64,000 bases of DNA from Skermanella sp. TT6. GTDB lineage: Bacteria > Pseudomonadota > Alphaproteobacteria > Azospirillales > Azospirillaceae. Position numbers and translations under genes: made by a program. Of this stretch, positions 26,695 through 36,681 are shown piece after piece. The DNA is taken from assembly GCF_016653635.2 (NCBI RefSeq), contig NZ_CP067420.1, positions 2,329,501 through 2,393,500 of the forward strand. Reading direction: 5' to 3'. How positions within the stretch are numbered: the first letter of the stretch is position 1; the number at the start of each line of letters is the position of its first letter. The notes beneath the pieces were generated by a model. The model was given only the letters and a program-made list of their open reading frames with translations, ran no database searches and had not been told where the DNA came from.

Positions 26695-28530
26695 ATGCAC
26701 GCCTATTTCGAAAAGCTGCTCGACGCCCTGGCGCCGGCCGACATCGTCCAGCCGCCGCAGCGTCCCGGCGCCTTCATCAGCTACTTCCTGAAGCCGATCC
26801 GCGGCCTGCTGGCCGTCACGCTGGCGGTGGCCGGTCTCGCGTCCTTCGCGGAACTGGCGCTCTACGCCTTCCTGGGCTGGCTGGTGGACTGGATGGCGAC
26901 GACCCCGCGGGAGGAGTTCCTGCAGGTCCATGGCTGGTCGCTGGCCGGGATGGCGCTGATCGCCATCGTGATCCGCCCGGCGCTGGTGCTGGCCTCGCGC
27001 GGGTTGATCAACCTGACGCTGATCCCGGCGCTGACCAGCCGGGTCCGGTGGCGGAACTATCGCTGGGTGCTGCGGCAGAGCCTGACCTTCTTCCAGAACG
27101 ATTTCGCCGGGCGGGTCGCGCAGAAGGTGATGCAGACCGGGCCGGCGCTGCGCGAGGCGGTCGTCAACGTGATCGACGGCGTCTGGCTCCTGGTCACGTT
27201 CCTGATCGGCGCCATAGCCCTGTTCGCCGCCCTGGACTGGCGGCTGCTGATCCCGGTGCTGGCCTGGATGGCCGGCTATTCCGCCGTCATCCGGTACATG
27301 GTGCCGCCGGTCCGCCGCAAGTCGGAAACCCTGTCGGAGGCGACGTCGGCGCTGTCCGGCCGGGTGGTGGACAGCTACACCAACATCCTGTCGGTCAAGC
27401 TGTTCGCCCACGCCGAGCGGGAGGACGACTTCGTCCGGAGCGGGCTGGTGCGTCAGCTCTCGGCCTACCGCGCGGTGATGCGCGCGATCTTCGACATGAC
27501 GGTGGCCCTGACGGTGCTGAACAGCCTGCTGCTGCTCGCCATGACGGCGCTGGCGATCCATCTGTGGCTGGCGGGGTCCATCTCCGCCGGGGCGATCGCG
27601 GTGGCGACCGGGCTGATCATCCGCCTGACCCAGATGTCGGGCTGGATCCTGCGGACGGTCACGACCCTGTTCGAGAATATCGGCACCATCGAGAACGGCA
27701 TCGAGACCATCTCCAGGCCCCACGGGGTGACCGACCGGCCGCGGGCGCCGGACCTCGCGGTGACGCGCGGGGCGATCCGGTTCGAGCAGGTGCGCTTCCA
27801 TTACGGCAAGGAGGGCGGCGTGATCGAGAACCTGTCGCTCGACATCCGGCCGGGCGAGAAGGTCGGGCTGGTCGGACGGTCCGGCGCCGGGAAATCCACG
27901 CTGGTGAACCTGCTGCTGCGGTTCTACGACCTGGAGGGCGGCCGCATCCTGATCGACGGCACGGACATCTCGACGGTGACCCAGTCCAGCCTGCGGGCCC
28001 ATGTCGGCGTGGTGAGCCAGGACACGGGGCTGCTGCACCGCTCGATCGCCGACAATATCCGCTACGGCAGGCCGGACGCCACGCGGGAGGACATGGTGCG
28101 GGCGGCGCGGCTTGCGGCGGCGGACGGGTTCATCGACGGGCTGAGCGACCAGCGCGGCCGCGGGGGCTACGACGTGCTGGTCGGCGAGCGCGGCGTCAAG
28201 CTGTCGGGCGGGCAGCGCCAGCGGATCGCCATCGCCCGCGTGATCCTGAAGGACGCGCCGATCCTGGTGCTGGACGAGGCGACCTCCGCCCTGGACTCGG
28301 AGGTCGAGGCCGTCATCCAGGAGCAGCTCAAGACGCTGATGGAAGGCAAGACCGTGATCGCCATCGCGCACCGCCTGTCCACGATCGCCGCGCTGGACCG
28401 GCTGGTGGTGATGGATGGCGGGCGGATCGTGGAAGAGGGAAGCCACCGCGAGCTGGTCCGGCGCGGCGGACTCTATGCCCGCCTGTGGGAGCGCCAGTCC
28501 GGCGGCTTCCTGGGGCTGCCGGCAGAGTGA
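26695..28530 (+). CDS. ABC exporter, fused membrane and ATPase domains
   Basis: A 611-residue half-transporter. The membrane domain (about 30-320) starts FISYFLKPIRGLLAVTLAVAG. The ATPase (about 360-600) has Walker A GRSGAGKST, Q-loop SQDTGLLHR, LSGGQRQR, Walker B ILVLDEATSALDSE and the H-loop AHR. The coupling-loop region SLTFFQNDFAGRVAQKVMQTG is typical of the MsbA/lipid-type exporter group. Substrate unknown. The ATG at 26695 is only about 70 bases from the divergent flagellin start, so the two promoters overlap. Confidence 0.9.
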   Translation: MHAYFEKLLDALAPADIVQPPQRPGAFISYFLKPIRGLLAVTLAVAGLASFAELALYAFLGWLVDWMATTPREEFLQVHGWSLAGMALIAIVIRPALVLASRGLINLTLIPALTSRVRWRNYRWVLRQSLTFFQNDFAGRVAQKVMQTGPALREAVVNVIDGVWLLVTFLIGAIALFAALDWRLLIPVLAWMAGYSAVIRYMVPPVRRKSETLSEATSALSGRVVDSYTNILSVKLFAHAEREDDFVRSGLVRQLSAYRAVMRAIFDMTVALTVLNSLLLLAMTALAIHLWLAGSISAGAIAVATGLIIRLTQMSGWILRTVTTLFENIGTIENGIETISRPHGVTDRPRAPDLAVTRGAIRFEQVRFHYGKEGGVIENLSLDIRPGEKVGLVGRSGAGKSTLVNLLLRFYDLEGGRILIDGTDISTVTQSSLRAHVGVVSQDTGLLHRSIADNIRYGRPDATREDMVRAARLAAADGFIDGLSDQRGRGGYDVLVGERGVKLSGGQRQRIAIARVILKDAPILVLDEATSALDSEVEAVIQEQLKTLMEGKTVIAIAHRLSTIAALDRLVVMDGGRIVEEGSHRELVRRGGLYARLWERQSGGFLGLPAE

Positions 28531-28653
28531 ATGGGTGTCTTGACGGGGCGGCGCGAGCGGTGGTTTGATTGGTTGTCTAACAAAATACAACGGTCCGCAC
28601 GAACGGCATCCGAAAAGGCCCACCAAGGGCCGGCATCCATTGGGAGGAAGCAC

Positions 28654-29616
28654 ATGAGGAAGTTCCTGGCCGCCACCGGCCTCGCGCTGGCGCTCGCCTT
28701 CTCGCACACCCCGGCGCAGGCCCAGAAGCCGACGATCCCGATCATCGTCAAGGACACCACCTCCTTCTACTGGCAGATCGTCCTGGCCGGCGCCCGGCAG
28801 GCCGGCATGGACCTGAACGTCAATGTCCAGGAACTGGGAGCCCAGTCGGAAGCCGACATCAACGGCCAGATCGGCATCCTGGAGAACGCCGTGTCGAGCA
28901 ACCCGGCGGCGGTCGTGATCTCCCCGACCCAGTTCGCGGCCCTGGGTCCGGCGATCACCGAGGCGGCGCAGCGGGTCAAGGTGATCGGCATCGACAGCGC
29001 GGCGGACAGCAAGGCCTTCACGTCGTTCCTGACCACCGACAACGTCCAGGGCGGGCGCGCGGCGGCCGACGCGCTGGCGGCGGCGATCACCGAGCAGTAC
29101 GGCGCCGCCGAGGGCGAGGTGGCGCTGATCACGTCGCTGCCGGGCGTCGGCTCGCTCGACCAGCGGGCCAAGGGCTTCAAGGAGCAGCTGGCCGCCAAGT
29201 ATCCCAAGCTGAAGCTGACCGCCGACCGGGTCGCCGACGGGCAGCCGACCACCGGCCTCAACATCATGACCGACCTGATCACCGCCAACCCGAACCTGCG
29301 GGGCGTCTTCGCCAGCAACCTGATCATGGCGCAGGGCGCGGGCCAAGCCATCGCGGAGAACAACCTGGGCGAAAAGATCAAGCTGATCGGCTTCGACAAC
29401 GACGAGCGGCTGGTCAGCTTCCTGAAGGAGGGCGTGATCGCGGCCCTGGTGGTCCAGGACCCTTACCGCATGGGCTATGATGGGGTGAAGACCGCCCTGG
29501 CGGCGTCGAAGGGCGAGGCGGTGCCGGCCGAGGTGGACACCGGCGTCAACGTGATCACCAAGGCCAACATGGACGACCCCCGGTCGCAGGAGCTTTTGAA
29601 CCCGAAGGTCAAGTGA
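28654..29616 (+). CDS. CUT2-type sugar ABC transporter, periplasmic binding protein
   Basis: The 320-residue product has a signal peptide (MRKFLAATGLALALAFSHTPAQA) and a type I periplasmic-binding fold: KDTTSFYWQIVLAGARQAG, SNPAAVVISPTQFAALG, IGIDSAADSKAFTSFLTTDNVQGGRAAAD, and IGFDNDERLVSFLKEGVIAALVVQDPY. This is the ribose/xylose-binding (RbsB) group, and it delivers a monosaccharide to the ATPase/permease pair that follows. GGGAGGAAG precedes the ATG at 28654. Its stop overlaps the next start as TGATG. Confidence 0.92.
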   Translation: MRKFLAATGLALALAFSHTPAQAQKPTIPIIVKDTTSFYWQIVLAGARQAGMDLNVNVQELGAQSEADINGQIGILENAVSSNPAAVVISPTQFAALGPAITEAAQRVKVIGIDSAADSKAFTSFLTTDNVQGGRAAADALAAAITEQYGAAEGEVALITSLPGVGSLDQRAKGFKEQLAAKYPKLKLTADRVADGQPTTGLNIMTDLITANPNLRGVFASNLIMAQGAGQAIAENNLGEKIKLIGFDNDERLVSFLKEGVIAALVVQDPYRMGYDGVKTALAASKGEAVPAEVDTGVNVITKANMDDPRSQELLNPKVK

Positions 29617-31127
29617 TGACGGCGGCGCCGGCCGCCGCGTCCGCGGCGGCCGTCCCGACGCTGGAGCTCCGCAGGCTCGACAAGCGCTTCGCCGGGACGC
29701 ACGCGCTGAAGGCGGTCAGCCTGGGATTCCTTCCCGGCGAGGTCCACGCGATCGTCGGCGAGAACGGGGCCGGGAAATCGACGCTGATCAAGCTGCTGAC
29801 GGGGGTCCATCCCAAGACCTCCGGCAGCATCCTGTGGCAAGGGCGGGAGGTCGAGTTCGCCGGCCCGCAGGACGCGCTGGCGCTCGGCATCAACGCGGTC
29901 CACCAGGAGGTGGTGCTGTGCCCGCACCTGACGGTCGCGGCCAACATCTTCCTGGGCGACGAGACCACCCGGTTCGGGCTGCTGCGCAAGCGGGAGATGA
30001 ACCGCCGCGCGCAGGAGATCCTGGACGGGCTGGGCTTCCACCTGCCGGCCGACGCCATGCTGAGCGACCTGACCATCGGGCAGCAGCAGCTTGTCGCGAC
30101 CGCGCGGGCGGCCAGCCGGGGCACCCGCTTCCTGGTGTTCGACGAGCCGACCGGCTACCTGACCCGGGCGGAGACCGACCAGCTCTTCGCGCTGATCCGG
30201 CGGCTGCACGCGGAAGGCGTCACGATCATCTATATCAGCCATCGCATGGAGGAGATCTTCCAGATCGCCGACCGCGTCTCGGTGCTGCGCGACGGGCAGC
30301 TGATCGCGACCCACGTGGTGGCCGAGACCAACGAGCGCGACCTGATCCGGGAGATGGTGAACCGGCCGCTGGACGAGGTCCACCACAAGGAGGAGATTCC
30401 CCTGGGCGAGACCCTGCTGGAGGTCCGCGGCCTGAGCGGGCCGGGCTTCCGGGACGTCTCCCTGACGGTCCGGCGCGGCGAGATCGTCGGGCTGTACGGC
30501 CTGATCGGCGCGGGGCGGAGCGAGTTCGTGCAGTGCCTGTTCGGCCGGACGCACAAGACGGCGGGCGAGGTGCTGCTGAGGGGGAAGGCGGTCGATTTCC
30601 GGCGGGAGTCGGACGCGATCGGCAACGGCATCGTCCTGCTGCCGGAAAGCCGCCGCGACCAGGGGCTGTGCCTGAACCTGCCCGTGGGTTTCAACCTGAA
30701 CCTGCCGGTGTTCCACAGGATCAGCGTCGCGGGCTTCATCCAGCCGGGCGAGGAACGCGCTCGGGCGGAGAAGCAGATGCGGGACCTGCGGATCGTCGCG
30801 GCGTCGCGCAGCGTCGATGCCCTGACCCTGTCGGGCGGCAACCAGCAGAAGATCGTGATCGGCAAGTGGCTGAACCACGGGGCCGACCTCTTCATCTTCG
30901 ACGAGCCGACCGTCGGCGTCGATGTCGGCACCAAGGCGGAGATCTACAAGCTGATGGCGGCGCTGCTGAGGAACGGCGCCGGGATCATCCTGATCTCCTC
31001 CTACCTGCCGGAGGTCCACGACCTGGCCGACACCCTGCACGTCTTCCGCAAGGGGCGGCTGGCGGCCAGCTTCGGCCATCGCGGCACCGACCATGAATCC
31101 ATCCTCGCCGAGGCCATAGGGACCTGA
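29616..31127 (+). CDS. CUT2-type sugar ABC transporter, tandem ATPase
   Basis: The 503-residue protein contains two ATPase domains. The first has Walker A GENGAGKST, LTIGQQQLVA and VFDEPTGYLTRAE, and the second has an altered P-loop GLIGAGRSE, LSGGNQQKIVIGKWL and FDEPTVGVDVGTK. That is the RbsA/XylG/AraG pattern in which the two sites are not equivalent. It energises uptake of the sugar bound by the preceding protein. A GTG at 29613 is an alternative start; the ATG at 29616 gives the coupled TGATG junction. Confidence 0.93.
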   Translation: MTAAPAAASAAAVPTLELRRLDKRFAGTHALKAVSLGFLPGEVHAIVGENGAGKSTLIKLLTGVHPKTSGSILWQGREVEFAGPQDALALGINAVHQEVVLCPHLTVAANIFLGDETTRFGLLRKREMNRRAQEILDGLGFHLPADAMLSDLTIGQQQLVATARAASRGTRFLVFDEPTGYLTRAETDQLFALIRRLHAEGVTIIYISHRMEEIFQIADRVSVLRDGQLIATHVVAETNERDLIREMVNRPLDEVHHKEEIPLGETLLEVRGLSGPGFRDVSLTVRRGEIVGLYGLIGAGRSEFVQCLFGRTHKTAGEVLLRGKAVDFRRESDAIGNGIVLLPESRRDQGLCLNLPVGFNLNLPVFHRISVAGFIQPGEERARAEKQMRDLRIVAASRSVDALTLSGGNQQKIVIGKWLNHGADLFIFDEPTVGVDVGTKAEIYKLMAALLRNGAGIILISSYLPEVHDLADTLHVFRKGRLAASFGHRGTDHESILAEAIGT

Positions 31128-31201
31128 GGGCGGGACCTGAGGCCGGGACCTGAAGCGGAACGAGAAACCATCGGGGGAACCGCCTGAAATGGCTGACGAC
31201 C

Positions 31202-32173
31202 ATGGCTGATATGGCAATCGCGACCAAGCCCCGGCGGGGGCTCCGGTTCGGCTTCCTGCTGAACCTCACGCTGCTGGGCCTGCTGCTGCTGATGTGGCTG
31301 GTGCTGAGCGTCACGACCGACGCCTTCATGACCACCAACAACATCGTCAACCTGCTGCGTCAGGCGTCGCTGTGGGCGATCATCGCGATCGGGCAGACCT
31401 TCGTGATCATCACCGGCGGCATCGACCTGTCGGTCGGCGCGGTGGTCGGGCTGTCGAGCACGGTGGTGGCGCTGCTGCTGAAGGCGGAGGTGCCGATCTG
31501 GCTGGCGGTGACGCTGACGCTGCTGCTGGGGCCGGTGATCGGCTGCTTCCACGCCTTCGGCATCCTGAAGCTGGGGCTGCCCCCCTTCATCATGACCCTG
31601 GCGACGCTGACCGCGTTCCGCGGCATCGGGCTGCTGCTGACCAACGGCGCCACCATCAGCGGCTTCCCGCCGGAATTCACCGGCTTCTCCCGGCTGGAGC
31701 TGCTGGGCATCCCGTCGCTGTTCTGGGTCGTGATCCTGATCGCGATACCCAGCTACATTTTGCTGCACCACAGCCGCTGGGGCCGGTACATCTACGCGGT
31801 CGGGAGCAACGCGGAGGCCGCCCGGCTGAGCGGCGTCCACATCGCCCGGACGATCTACCTGGCCTACATCCTGTCGGCCACGCTGGCCTGCCTGGCCGGG
31901 GTGCTGACCGCCAGCCGGATCGCGATCGGCGTGGCGACCACCGGCGAGGGCTGGGAGCTCCAGTCGATCGCGTCGTCGGTGATCGGCGGGACCAGCCTGT
32001 TCGGCGCGGTCGGCAGCATCACCGGGCCGCTGCTCGGCTCGATGCTGCTGACAACCATCAACAACGGCGCCAACCTGCTGAACGTGAACCCATTCTGGCA
32101 GCGGATCATCACCGGCTTCCTGATCATCGCGATCGTGTTCTTCGACCAGCTGCGCCGGCGCAAGAAGCGGTGA
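31202..32173 (+). CDS. CUT2-type sugar ABC transporter, permease
   Basis: The 323-residue integral membrane protein has about eight to ten helices and the family signature GQTFVIITGGIDLSVGAVVGLSS, GLPPFIMTLATLTAFRGIGL, YAVGSNAEAARLSGV and a C-terminal RIITGFLIIAIVFFDQLRRR. It is the RbsC-type membrane subunit. It is separated from the ATPase gene by 74 bases that contain three near-repeats of GGGACCTGA (about 31130-31155). The 48-bp repeat copy B starts only five bases after its stop. Confidence 0.93.
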   Translation: MADMAIATKPRRGLRFGFLLNLTLLGLLLLMWLVLSVTTDAFMTTNNIVNLLRQASLWAIIAIGQTFVIITGGIDLSVGAVVGLSSTVVALLLKAEVPIWLAVTLTLLLGPVIGCFHAFGILKLGLPPFIMTLATLTAFRGIGLLLTNGATISGFPPEFTGFSRLELLGIPSLFWVVILIAIPSYILLHHSRWGRYIYAVGSNAEAARLSGVHIARTIYLAYILSATLACLAGVLTASRIAIGVATTGEGWELQSIASSVIGGTSLFGAVGSITGPLLGSMLLTTINNGANLLNVNPFWQRIITGFLIIAIVFFDQLRRRKKR

Positions 32174-32177
32174 GCGG

Positions 32178-32225
32178 GGAGGGGCGGCGTCCCGCCGCCC
32201 GCGGTGCGCGGGACGCGCACCCTCC
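32178..32225 (-). repeat. 48-bp double-hairpin dispersed repeat, copy B
   Basis: Exact inverted copy of 25095-25142. It fills the space between the convergent sugar-permease and aldo/keto reductase genes, where a double hairpin could act as a two-way transcript terminator or 3' stabiliser. Confidence 0.85.
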
Positions 32226-32231
32226 CGAGCA

Positions 32232-33257
32232 TCAGCGCGACGAGGAGGCGCGCCAGAGGTCGATGCCGCCGTCCGTGGCGTACCGGTCGATCTCGGCCAG
32301 CTCCTCGGGCGTCAGGGGCGAGCCGTTCAGGGCGTCCAGGCTGTCGTCGAGCTGCTCGACCGTGCGGGCGCCGATCAGGGCCGAGGTGACGCGGGGATCG
32401 CGCAGCACCCAGAGCAGGGACATCTGGGCCAGCGACTGGCCGCGCCGCCGGGCGATCTCGTTCAGCTGGCGGATGCGCCTGATATTCTCCTCCGACAGGA
32501 AGCCCTCCTTGAGGGAGCCGCCGCGGGTGGCGCGCGATCCTTCCGGGATGCCGTCCAGGTACTTGGAGGTCAGCATGCCCTGGGCCAGCGCAGAGAAGGC
32601 GATGCAGCCGATGCCCAGCTCCTCCAGCGTGCCGAGCAACCCGTCCTCGATCCAGCGGTTCAGCATGGAGTAGGAGGGCTGGTGGATCAGGCAGGGGGTT
32701 CCCATGGACTTCAGGAGGTCGGCCGCCTTGCGGGTCATCTCCGGCGAGTAGGAGGAGACGCCGACATAGAGCGCCTTGCCCTGGCGAACCGCCTGGGCGA
32801 GCGCGCCCATGGTCTCCTCCAGCGGGGTGTTCGGGTCGACCCGGTGCGAGTAGAAAATGTCCACGTAGTCCAGGCCCATGCGCTTCAGGCTCTGGTCCAG
32901 GCTGGCGGTCAGGTACTTGCGCGAGCCGAAATTGCCGTAGGGGCCGGGCCACATCTCGTAGCCGGCCTTGGTCGAGATCACCAGCTCGTCGCGGTAGGGG
33001 CGGAAGTCGGACGTCATCCAGCGGCCGAAATTCTCCTCCGCTGAACCGGGCGGCGGGCCGTAGTTGTTGGCCAGGTCGAAATGGGTGACGCCCCGGTCGA
33101 AGGCCCGGCGCAGCACGGCGCGGCCGGTCTCGAACACGTCCTTGCCCCCGAAATTCTGCCACAGGCCGAGCGAGATCGCCGGCAGGTCGAGCCCGCTGCG
33201 GCCACACCGGCGGTAGGAGAGCCGTTCGTAACGGTCGGCGGCGGCATCATAAGGCAT
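32232..33257 (-). CDS. Aldo/keto reductase (YghZ/Gpr-like)
   Basis: The 341-residue TIM-barrel enzyme has the AKR tetrad: Asp in THFDLANNYGP, Tyr in the same loop, Lys in LVISTKAGYEMWPGPYG, and His in YVDIFYSHRVDPNTPLEE. IHQPSYSMLNRW and the NADPH loop IPEGSRATRG also fit. The group reduces glyceraldehyde-3-phosphate and methylglyoxal-like aldehydes. It converges with the sugar transporter operon across the repeat copy B. Confidence 0.92.
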   Translation of the reverse strand: MPYDAAADRYERLSYRRCGRSGLDLPAISLGLWQNFGGKDVFETGRAVLRRAFDRGVTHFDLANNYGPPPGSAEENFGRWMTSDFRPYRDELVISTKAGYEMWPGPYGNFGSRKYLTASLDQSLKRMGLDYVDIFYSHRVDPNTPLEETMGALAQAVRQGKALYVGVSSYSPEMTRKAADLLKSMGTPCLIHQPSYSMLNRWIEDGLLGTLEELGIGCIAFSALAQGMLTSKYLDGIPEGSRATRGGSLKEGFLSEENIRRIRQLNEIARRRGQSLAQMSLLWVLRDPRVTSALIGARTVEQLDDSLDALNGSPLTPEELAEIDRYATDGGIDLWRASSSR

Positions 33258-33335
33258 GAAAAGCTCTCTTCCTGTCGAAACACTGTCGGGAAAGAGGCTT
33301 AACGCGGCGCACCGCCCGCCGGTTGCCGCCCATGC

Positions 33336-34091
33336 TCAGGCGGAATAGCCGATGCGCAGCAGCAGCGGCCAACGGACCTGCCGGATCTCGCCGGCGTCGG
33401 GCCACAGCCGGGCGACCGCCTCGGCGAAGCCGGGCAGGGGGTCGAGGCCCTGCTTCTCCGCCGCCTTGAGGGCCGACCAGGTGCCGATGTAACCGATGAA
33501 CTTCGGCCGGTCCCAGTGCGCGGTCATGTCGATCCGGGGCGGCGGCGCCTCGCGGAAGGGGAAGTCGAGGTCGCGGTAGCCGGTGTCCACCAGCTTCCGC
33601 TCGGGCGGCCAGAAGCGGCCGATGCCCCCGGGACCGTCGCCGTAGAACCCGTCCACCACGGCGTCCAGGGCGGGATCGATCCGCAGAAGCCCGTAGCCGA
33701 CCAATGCTGCGAGCCCGCCGGGCCGGAGCACCCGGCGCACCTCCGCCCAGTAGGCGGGCAGGTCGAACCAGTGGGCGGCCTGGGCCGCCACGGCGAGGTC
33801 GCAGCTGCCGTCGGGCAGGCCGCTCGCCTCCGCCCTGGCCACCCTGTAGGCGACGCGGGGATGGGGCGTGGCCTGGGCGATCTGCTCCGCGCTGGCGTCG
33901 GTCGCCTCGACCCGGTCGAACTCGGCGCCGAGCAGGACCGAGAGCTGCCCGGAGCCGCAGCCGCTGTCGAGGGCCAGCCGCCGGGCCGGGGCGGCGGAGG
34001 CCAGCGCCTGGGCCAGCGCCGGCGGGTAGGTGGGGCGGCAGTCCGCGTAGAGGGCGGCATGGCCGGAGAAGTGATCCTTGAAGCCGCCCAT
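33336..34091 (-). CDS. Class I SAM-dependent methyltransferase
   Basis: The 251-residue protein has the SAM-binding motif I LDSGCGSGQLSVLLG at about 41-55, motif II region VEATDASAEQIAQA, motif III YRVARAEASGLPDGSCDLAVAAQAAHWFD and the post-motif RRVLRPGGLAALVGYG. It matches small-molecule methyltransferases of the UbiE/BioC-like superfamily; the substrate is not clear. It follows dadA on the same strand with a 24-base gap and may be co-transcribed. Confidence 0.88.
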   Translation of the reverse strand: MGGFKDHFSGHAALYADCRPTYPPALAQALASAAPARRLALDSGCGSGQLSVLLGAEFDRVEATDASAEQIAQATPHPRVAYRVARAEASGLPDGSCDLAVAAQAAHWFDLPAYWAEVRRVLRPGGLAALVGYGLLRIDPALDAVVDGFYGDGPGGIGRFWPPERKLVDTGYRDLDFPFREAPPPRIDMTAHWDRPKFIGYIGTWSALKAAEKQGLDPLPGFAEAVARLWPDAGEIRQVRWPLLLRIGYSA

Positions 34092-34115
34092 GTGTCCTCT
34101 CCCCTCAAGGTCGTG

Positions 34116-35414
34116 TCAGGCGTGCGCCCCCTTGGCCTGGGCGAGGGTACCGCCGGTCGCGACACCGTAGCGCCCGATCGTCATGCCTTCCAGGTCGATG
34201 TCGGCGGTGCGTCCCGAGACCATGTCGGCCAGCACGCGGCCGGAGCCGGCCGCCATGGTCCAGCCCAGGGTGCCGTGGCCGGTGTTGAGGTACAGGTTGG
34301 CAAGCGGCGTGGGGCCGATGATCGGCGGGCCGTCCGGGGTCATGGGGCGGAGGCCGGTCCAGTACTCGGCCCGCGACACGTCGCCGCCGCGGGGGAACAG
34401 GTCGGTCACCACATGGTCCAGCGGCCCCCGGCGCGACGGGCGGAGGGTGAGGTCGTAGCCGGCCAGCTCGGCCGTGCCGCCGACTCGGATGCGGTCGCCG
34501 AGGCGGGTGACGGCGACCTTGTAGGTCTCGTCCATCACCGTCGATTCCGGCGCGCCGGCCGGGTCGGTGATCGGCACGGTGAGCGAGTAGCCCTTGACTG
34601 GGTAGACCGGGATGCGGATGCCGAGCGGCTTCAGCAGCAGCGGCGAATAGCTGCCCAGCGCCACCACGTAGCGGTCGGCCGTCAGCTCGCCCTGGTCGGT
34701 GACCACGCCGGTGATCCGGCGGCCGTCGCCGGCCAGGCGCCGGATGCCGACGCCGTACTTGAAGGTTACGCCCAGGTCCCGGGCGCGCTCGGCCAGCGCC
34801 TGGGTGAACTTGAAGCAGTCGCCGGTCTCGTCCCCGGTCAGGCGCAGGCCGCCGGCGAACTTGTCGCGCACCCGGGCCAGCGCCGGCTCCGCCGCGATGC
34901 AGCCGTCGCGGTCGAGCAGCTCGAACGGCACGCCGAAGCGCTTCAGGATCGCGATGTCGGCGCCGGTGGCGTCGAGCTGCTCCTGCTTGCGGAAGAGCTG
35001 GAGGGTGCCCTTGGTCCGCTCGTCATAGCGGATGCCGGCCTCGGCGCGGAGGTCGCGGAGCGTGTCGCGGCTGTACTCGGCGATGCGGACCATCCGGGCC
35101 TTGTTGATCTCGTACCGCTCCGCCGTGCAGTTGCGCAGCAGCGACAGGCCCCACATCCACTGGGCCGGGTCCATCTTCGGCCAGATCACCAGCGGCCTGT
35201 TCTTCATGAACAGCCACTTGACCGCCTTGAACGGCAGGCCCGGCGCCGCCCAGGGGGAGGAATAGCCGGGGGAGACCTCGCCCGCGTTGCCGTAGCTGGT
35301 CTCCAGCCCCGCCGCGGGCTGGCGGTCCACCACGGTGACCTCGTGGCCGGCCTTGGCGAGGAAATAGGCCGAGGTGACGCCGATGACGCCGCTGCCGAGA
35401 ACCAGTACCTTCAC
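34116..35414 (-). CDS. dadA: D-amino acid dehydrogenase small subunit
   Basis: The 432-residue flavoprotein starts at a GTG with the Rossmann motif [31 protein letters not shown] and carries DadA features: [22 protein letters not shown], the KLxGxLQLFR-like [25 protein letters not shown], and [18 protein letters not shown] with [18 protein letters not shown]. It oxidises D-amino acids (D-Ala) to keto acids at the membrane. The dadX racemase lies 35 bases upstream on the same strand, the standard pair for alanine breakdown. Confidence 0.95.
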   Translation of the reverse strand: MKVLVLGSGVIGVTSAYFLAKAGHEVTVVDRQPAAGLETSYGNAGEVSPGYSSPWAAPGLPFKAVKWLFMKNRPLVIWPKMDPAQWMWGLSLLRNCTAERYEINKARMVRIAEYSRDTLRDLRAEAGIRYDERTKGTLQLFRKQEQLDATGADIAILKRFGVPFELLDRDGCIAAEPALARVRDKFAGGLRLTGDETGDCFKFTQALAERARDLGVTFKYGVGIRRLAGDGRRITGVVTDQGELTADRYVVALGSYSPLLLKPLGIRIPVYPVKGYSLTVPITDPAGAPESTVMDETYKVAVTRLGDRIRVGGTAELAGYDLTLRPSRRGPLDHVVTDLFPRGGDVSRAEYWTGLRPMTPDGPPIIGPTPLANLYLNTGHGTLGWTMAAGSGRVLADMVSGRTADIDLEGMTIGRYGVATGGTLAQAKGAHA

Positions 35415-35449
35415 GAGACGGTCTCCTTGGATGAAAGGAAGGGGCGGGC

Positions 35450-36559
35450 TCAGCCGCCGAGATAGTGGCGGAAATACCGGCCGCCGAGGCTGGTCAGGAT
35501 CTCGTAGCCGATGGTGCCGGCGGCCTCGGCCACGGCGTCCACCGGATTGTGCTCGCCGATCAGGTCGACCATGCTGCCGGGGGCGGGGGGATGGTCGCCG
35601 AGGGCGGAGACGTCGAGCGTGACGGTATCCATGGAGACGACGCCGACGACCGGCAGGCGGGCGCCGCCGCGCCACGCCGCACCCCGGTTGCCCAGGCTGC
35701 GCAGGTAGCCGTCGGCATAGCCGACGGAGACGGTGGCGATGCGGGCGGGCGCCGGCGCGGTCCAGGTGCCGCCGTAGCCGACGCGGGCGCCGGCCTCGAC
35801 GTCGCGCACCTGGATCACCCGTCCCTGGAGGCGGACCACCCCGCGCATCGGGTTGGGCGCCCCGGCGACCGGGGCGACGCCGTAGAGCGCGGCACCCGGC
35901 CGGGCCAGGTCGAAATGGTAGTCCGGGCCGAGGAAGATGCCGGAGGAATTGGCGAAGCAGCCCGGCGCCGCGGGCAGCCGCGCCCGCGCCTCGCGGAAGC
36001 GGGCGAGCTGTCCGGCGTTCATCCCGTGGCCCTGCTGTTCGGCGCAGGCGAGATGGCTCATCACGAAGCGCAGGTCGATGCCGTCGAGCCGGGCCGGGTC
36101 GGCGGCCAGAATCTCCATTTCCCGTGCCGACAGGCCCAGGCGCGACATGCCGGTATCGACCTGGAGGATCGCCGGCAGCCGGCGGCCCAGGGAACGGGAC
36201 AGGCCGGTCCAGGCGTCGATCTGGGGCAGGCTGTTGAGCACGGGGATGATGCGGTGGGCGACGCAGTCCGCCTCCACCCCCGGCATCACGCCGTGCAGGA
36301 CGAACAGGTCGGCATCGTCGGAAAGATGGGGCCGAAGCGCTATCGCCTCGTCGAGGTGCGCGACGAAGAAGTGCCGGCACCCCTCGGCCGCCAGGGCAGG
36401 CGCCACCCGGGAGGCTCCCAGCCCGTAGGCGTCGGCCTTGACGACGCCCGCGCAGGCGGTGCCGCCCAGCCGGTCGCGGAGCAGACGGTAGTTCGCGCGG
36501 ATCGCGTCGAGATCGACGGTCAGCACGGCGCCTGCGCTTGCTTCACGGGTGTCCAGCAT
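35450..36559 (-). CDS. dadX: Alanine racemase, catabolic type
   Basis: The 369-residue PLP enzyme has the Lys motif [12 protein letters not shown] (PLP Schiff base), the HLACAEQQ and [13 protein letters not shown] elements, and the catalytic Tyr in [21 protein letters not shown], ending in [18 protein letters not shown]. It supplies D-alanine to DadA. An operon with dadA makes it DadX and not the biosynthetic Alr. Start ATG at 36559; the divergent TyrR-like regulator begins 233 bases away. Confidence 0.93.
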   Translation of the reverse strand: MLDTREASAGAVLTVDLDAIRANYRLLRDRLGGTACAGVVKADAYGLGASRVAPALAAEGCRHFFVAHLDEAIALRPHLSDDADLFVLHGVMPGVEADCVAHRIIPVLNSLPQIDAWTGLSRSLGRRLPAILQVDTGMSRLGLSAREMEILAADPARLDGIDLRFVMSHLACAEQQGHGMNAGQLARFREARARLPAAPGCFANSSGIFLGPDYHFDLARPGAALYGVAPVAGAPNPMRGVVRLQGRVIQVRDVEAGARVGYGGTWTAPAPARIATVSVGYADGYLRSLGNRGAAWRGGARLPVVGVVSMDTVTLDVSALGDHPPAPGSMVDLIGEHNPVDAVAEAAGTIGYEILTSLGGRYFRHYLGG

Positions 36560-36663
36560 GGGGTGCTTTCTCCGGTTTCGGTAGAGATGTATTCAGCAAT
36601 CGCCGTGCCAAGCGGGAAAACGCCGCTGGCCGGCGGGGCGGGCGGTTCCGGCGGGTGCCGGGC

Positions 36664-36681
36664 TGTACGCGAATGTTTACG
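36664..36681. promoter_or_regulatory. TyrR-box-like site in the dadX/tyrR-like intergenic region
   Basis: TGTACG-N6-TTTACG matches the TyrR box consensus TGTAAA-N6-TTTACA at 9 of 12 fixed positions, and an 11-base palindrome TTACACTGTAA follows at 36757-36767, 26 bases before the regulator GTG. Placement between divergent genes fits a regulator controlling dadXA and itself. Confidence 0.5.

Noticed and set aside
26629-29346. 905-codon minus-strand frame opposite the ABC exporter and sugar-binding protein genes
   Set aside because: It is an antisense shadow rich in Arg/Gln/His, spanning two real genes with good starts on the other strand.
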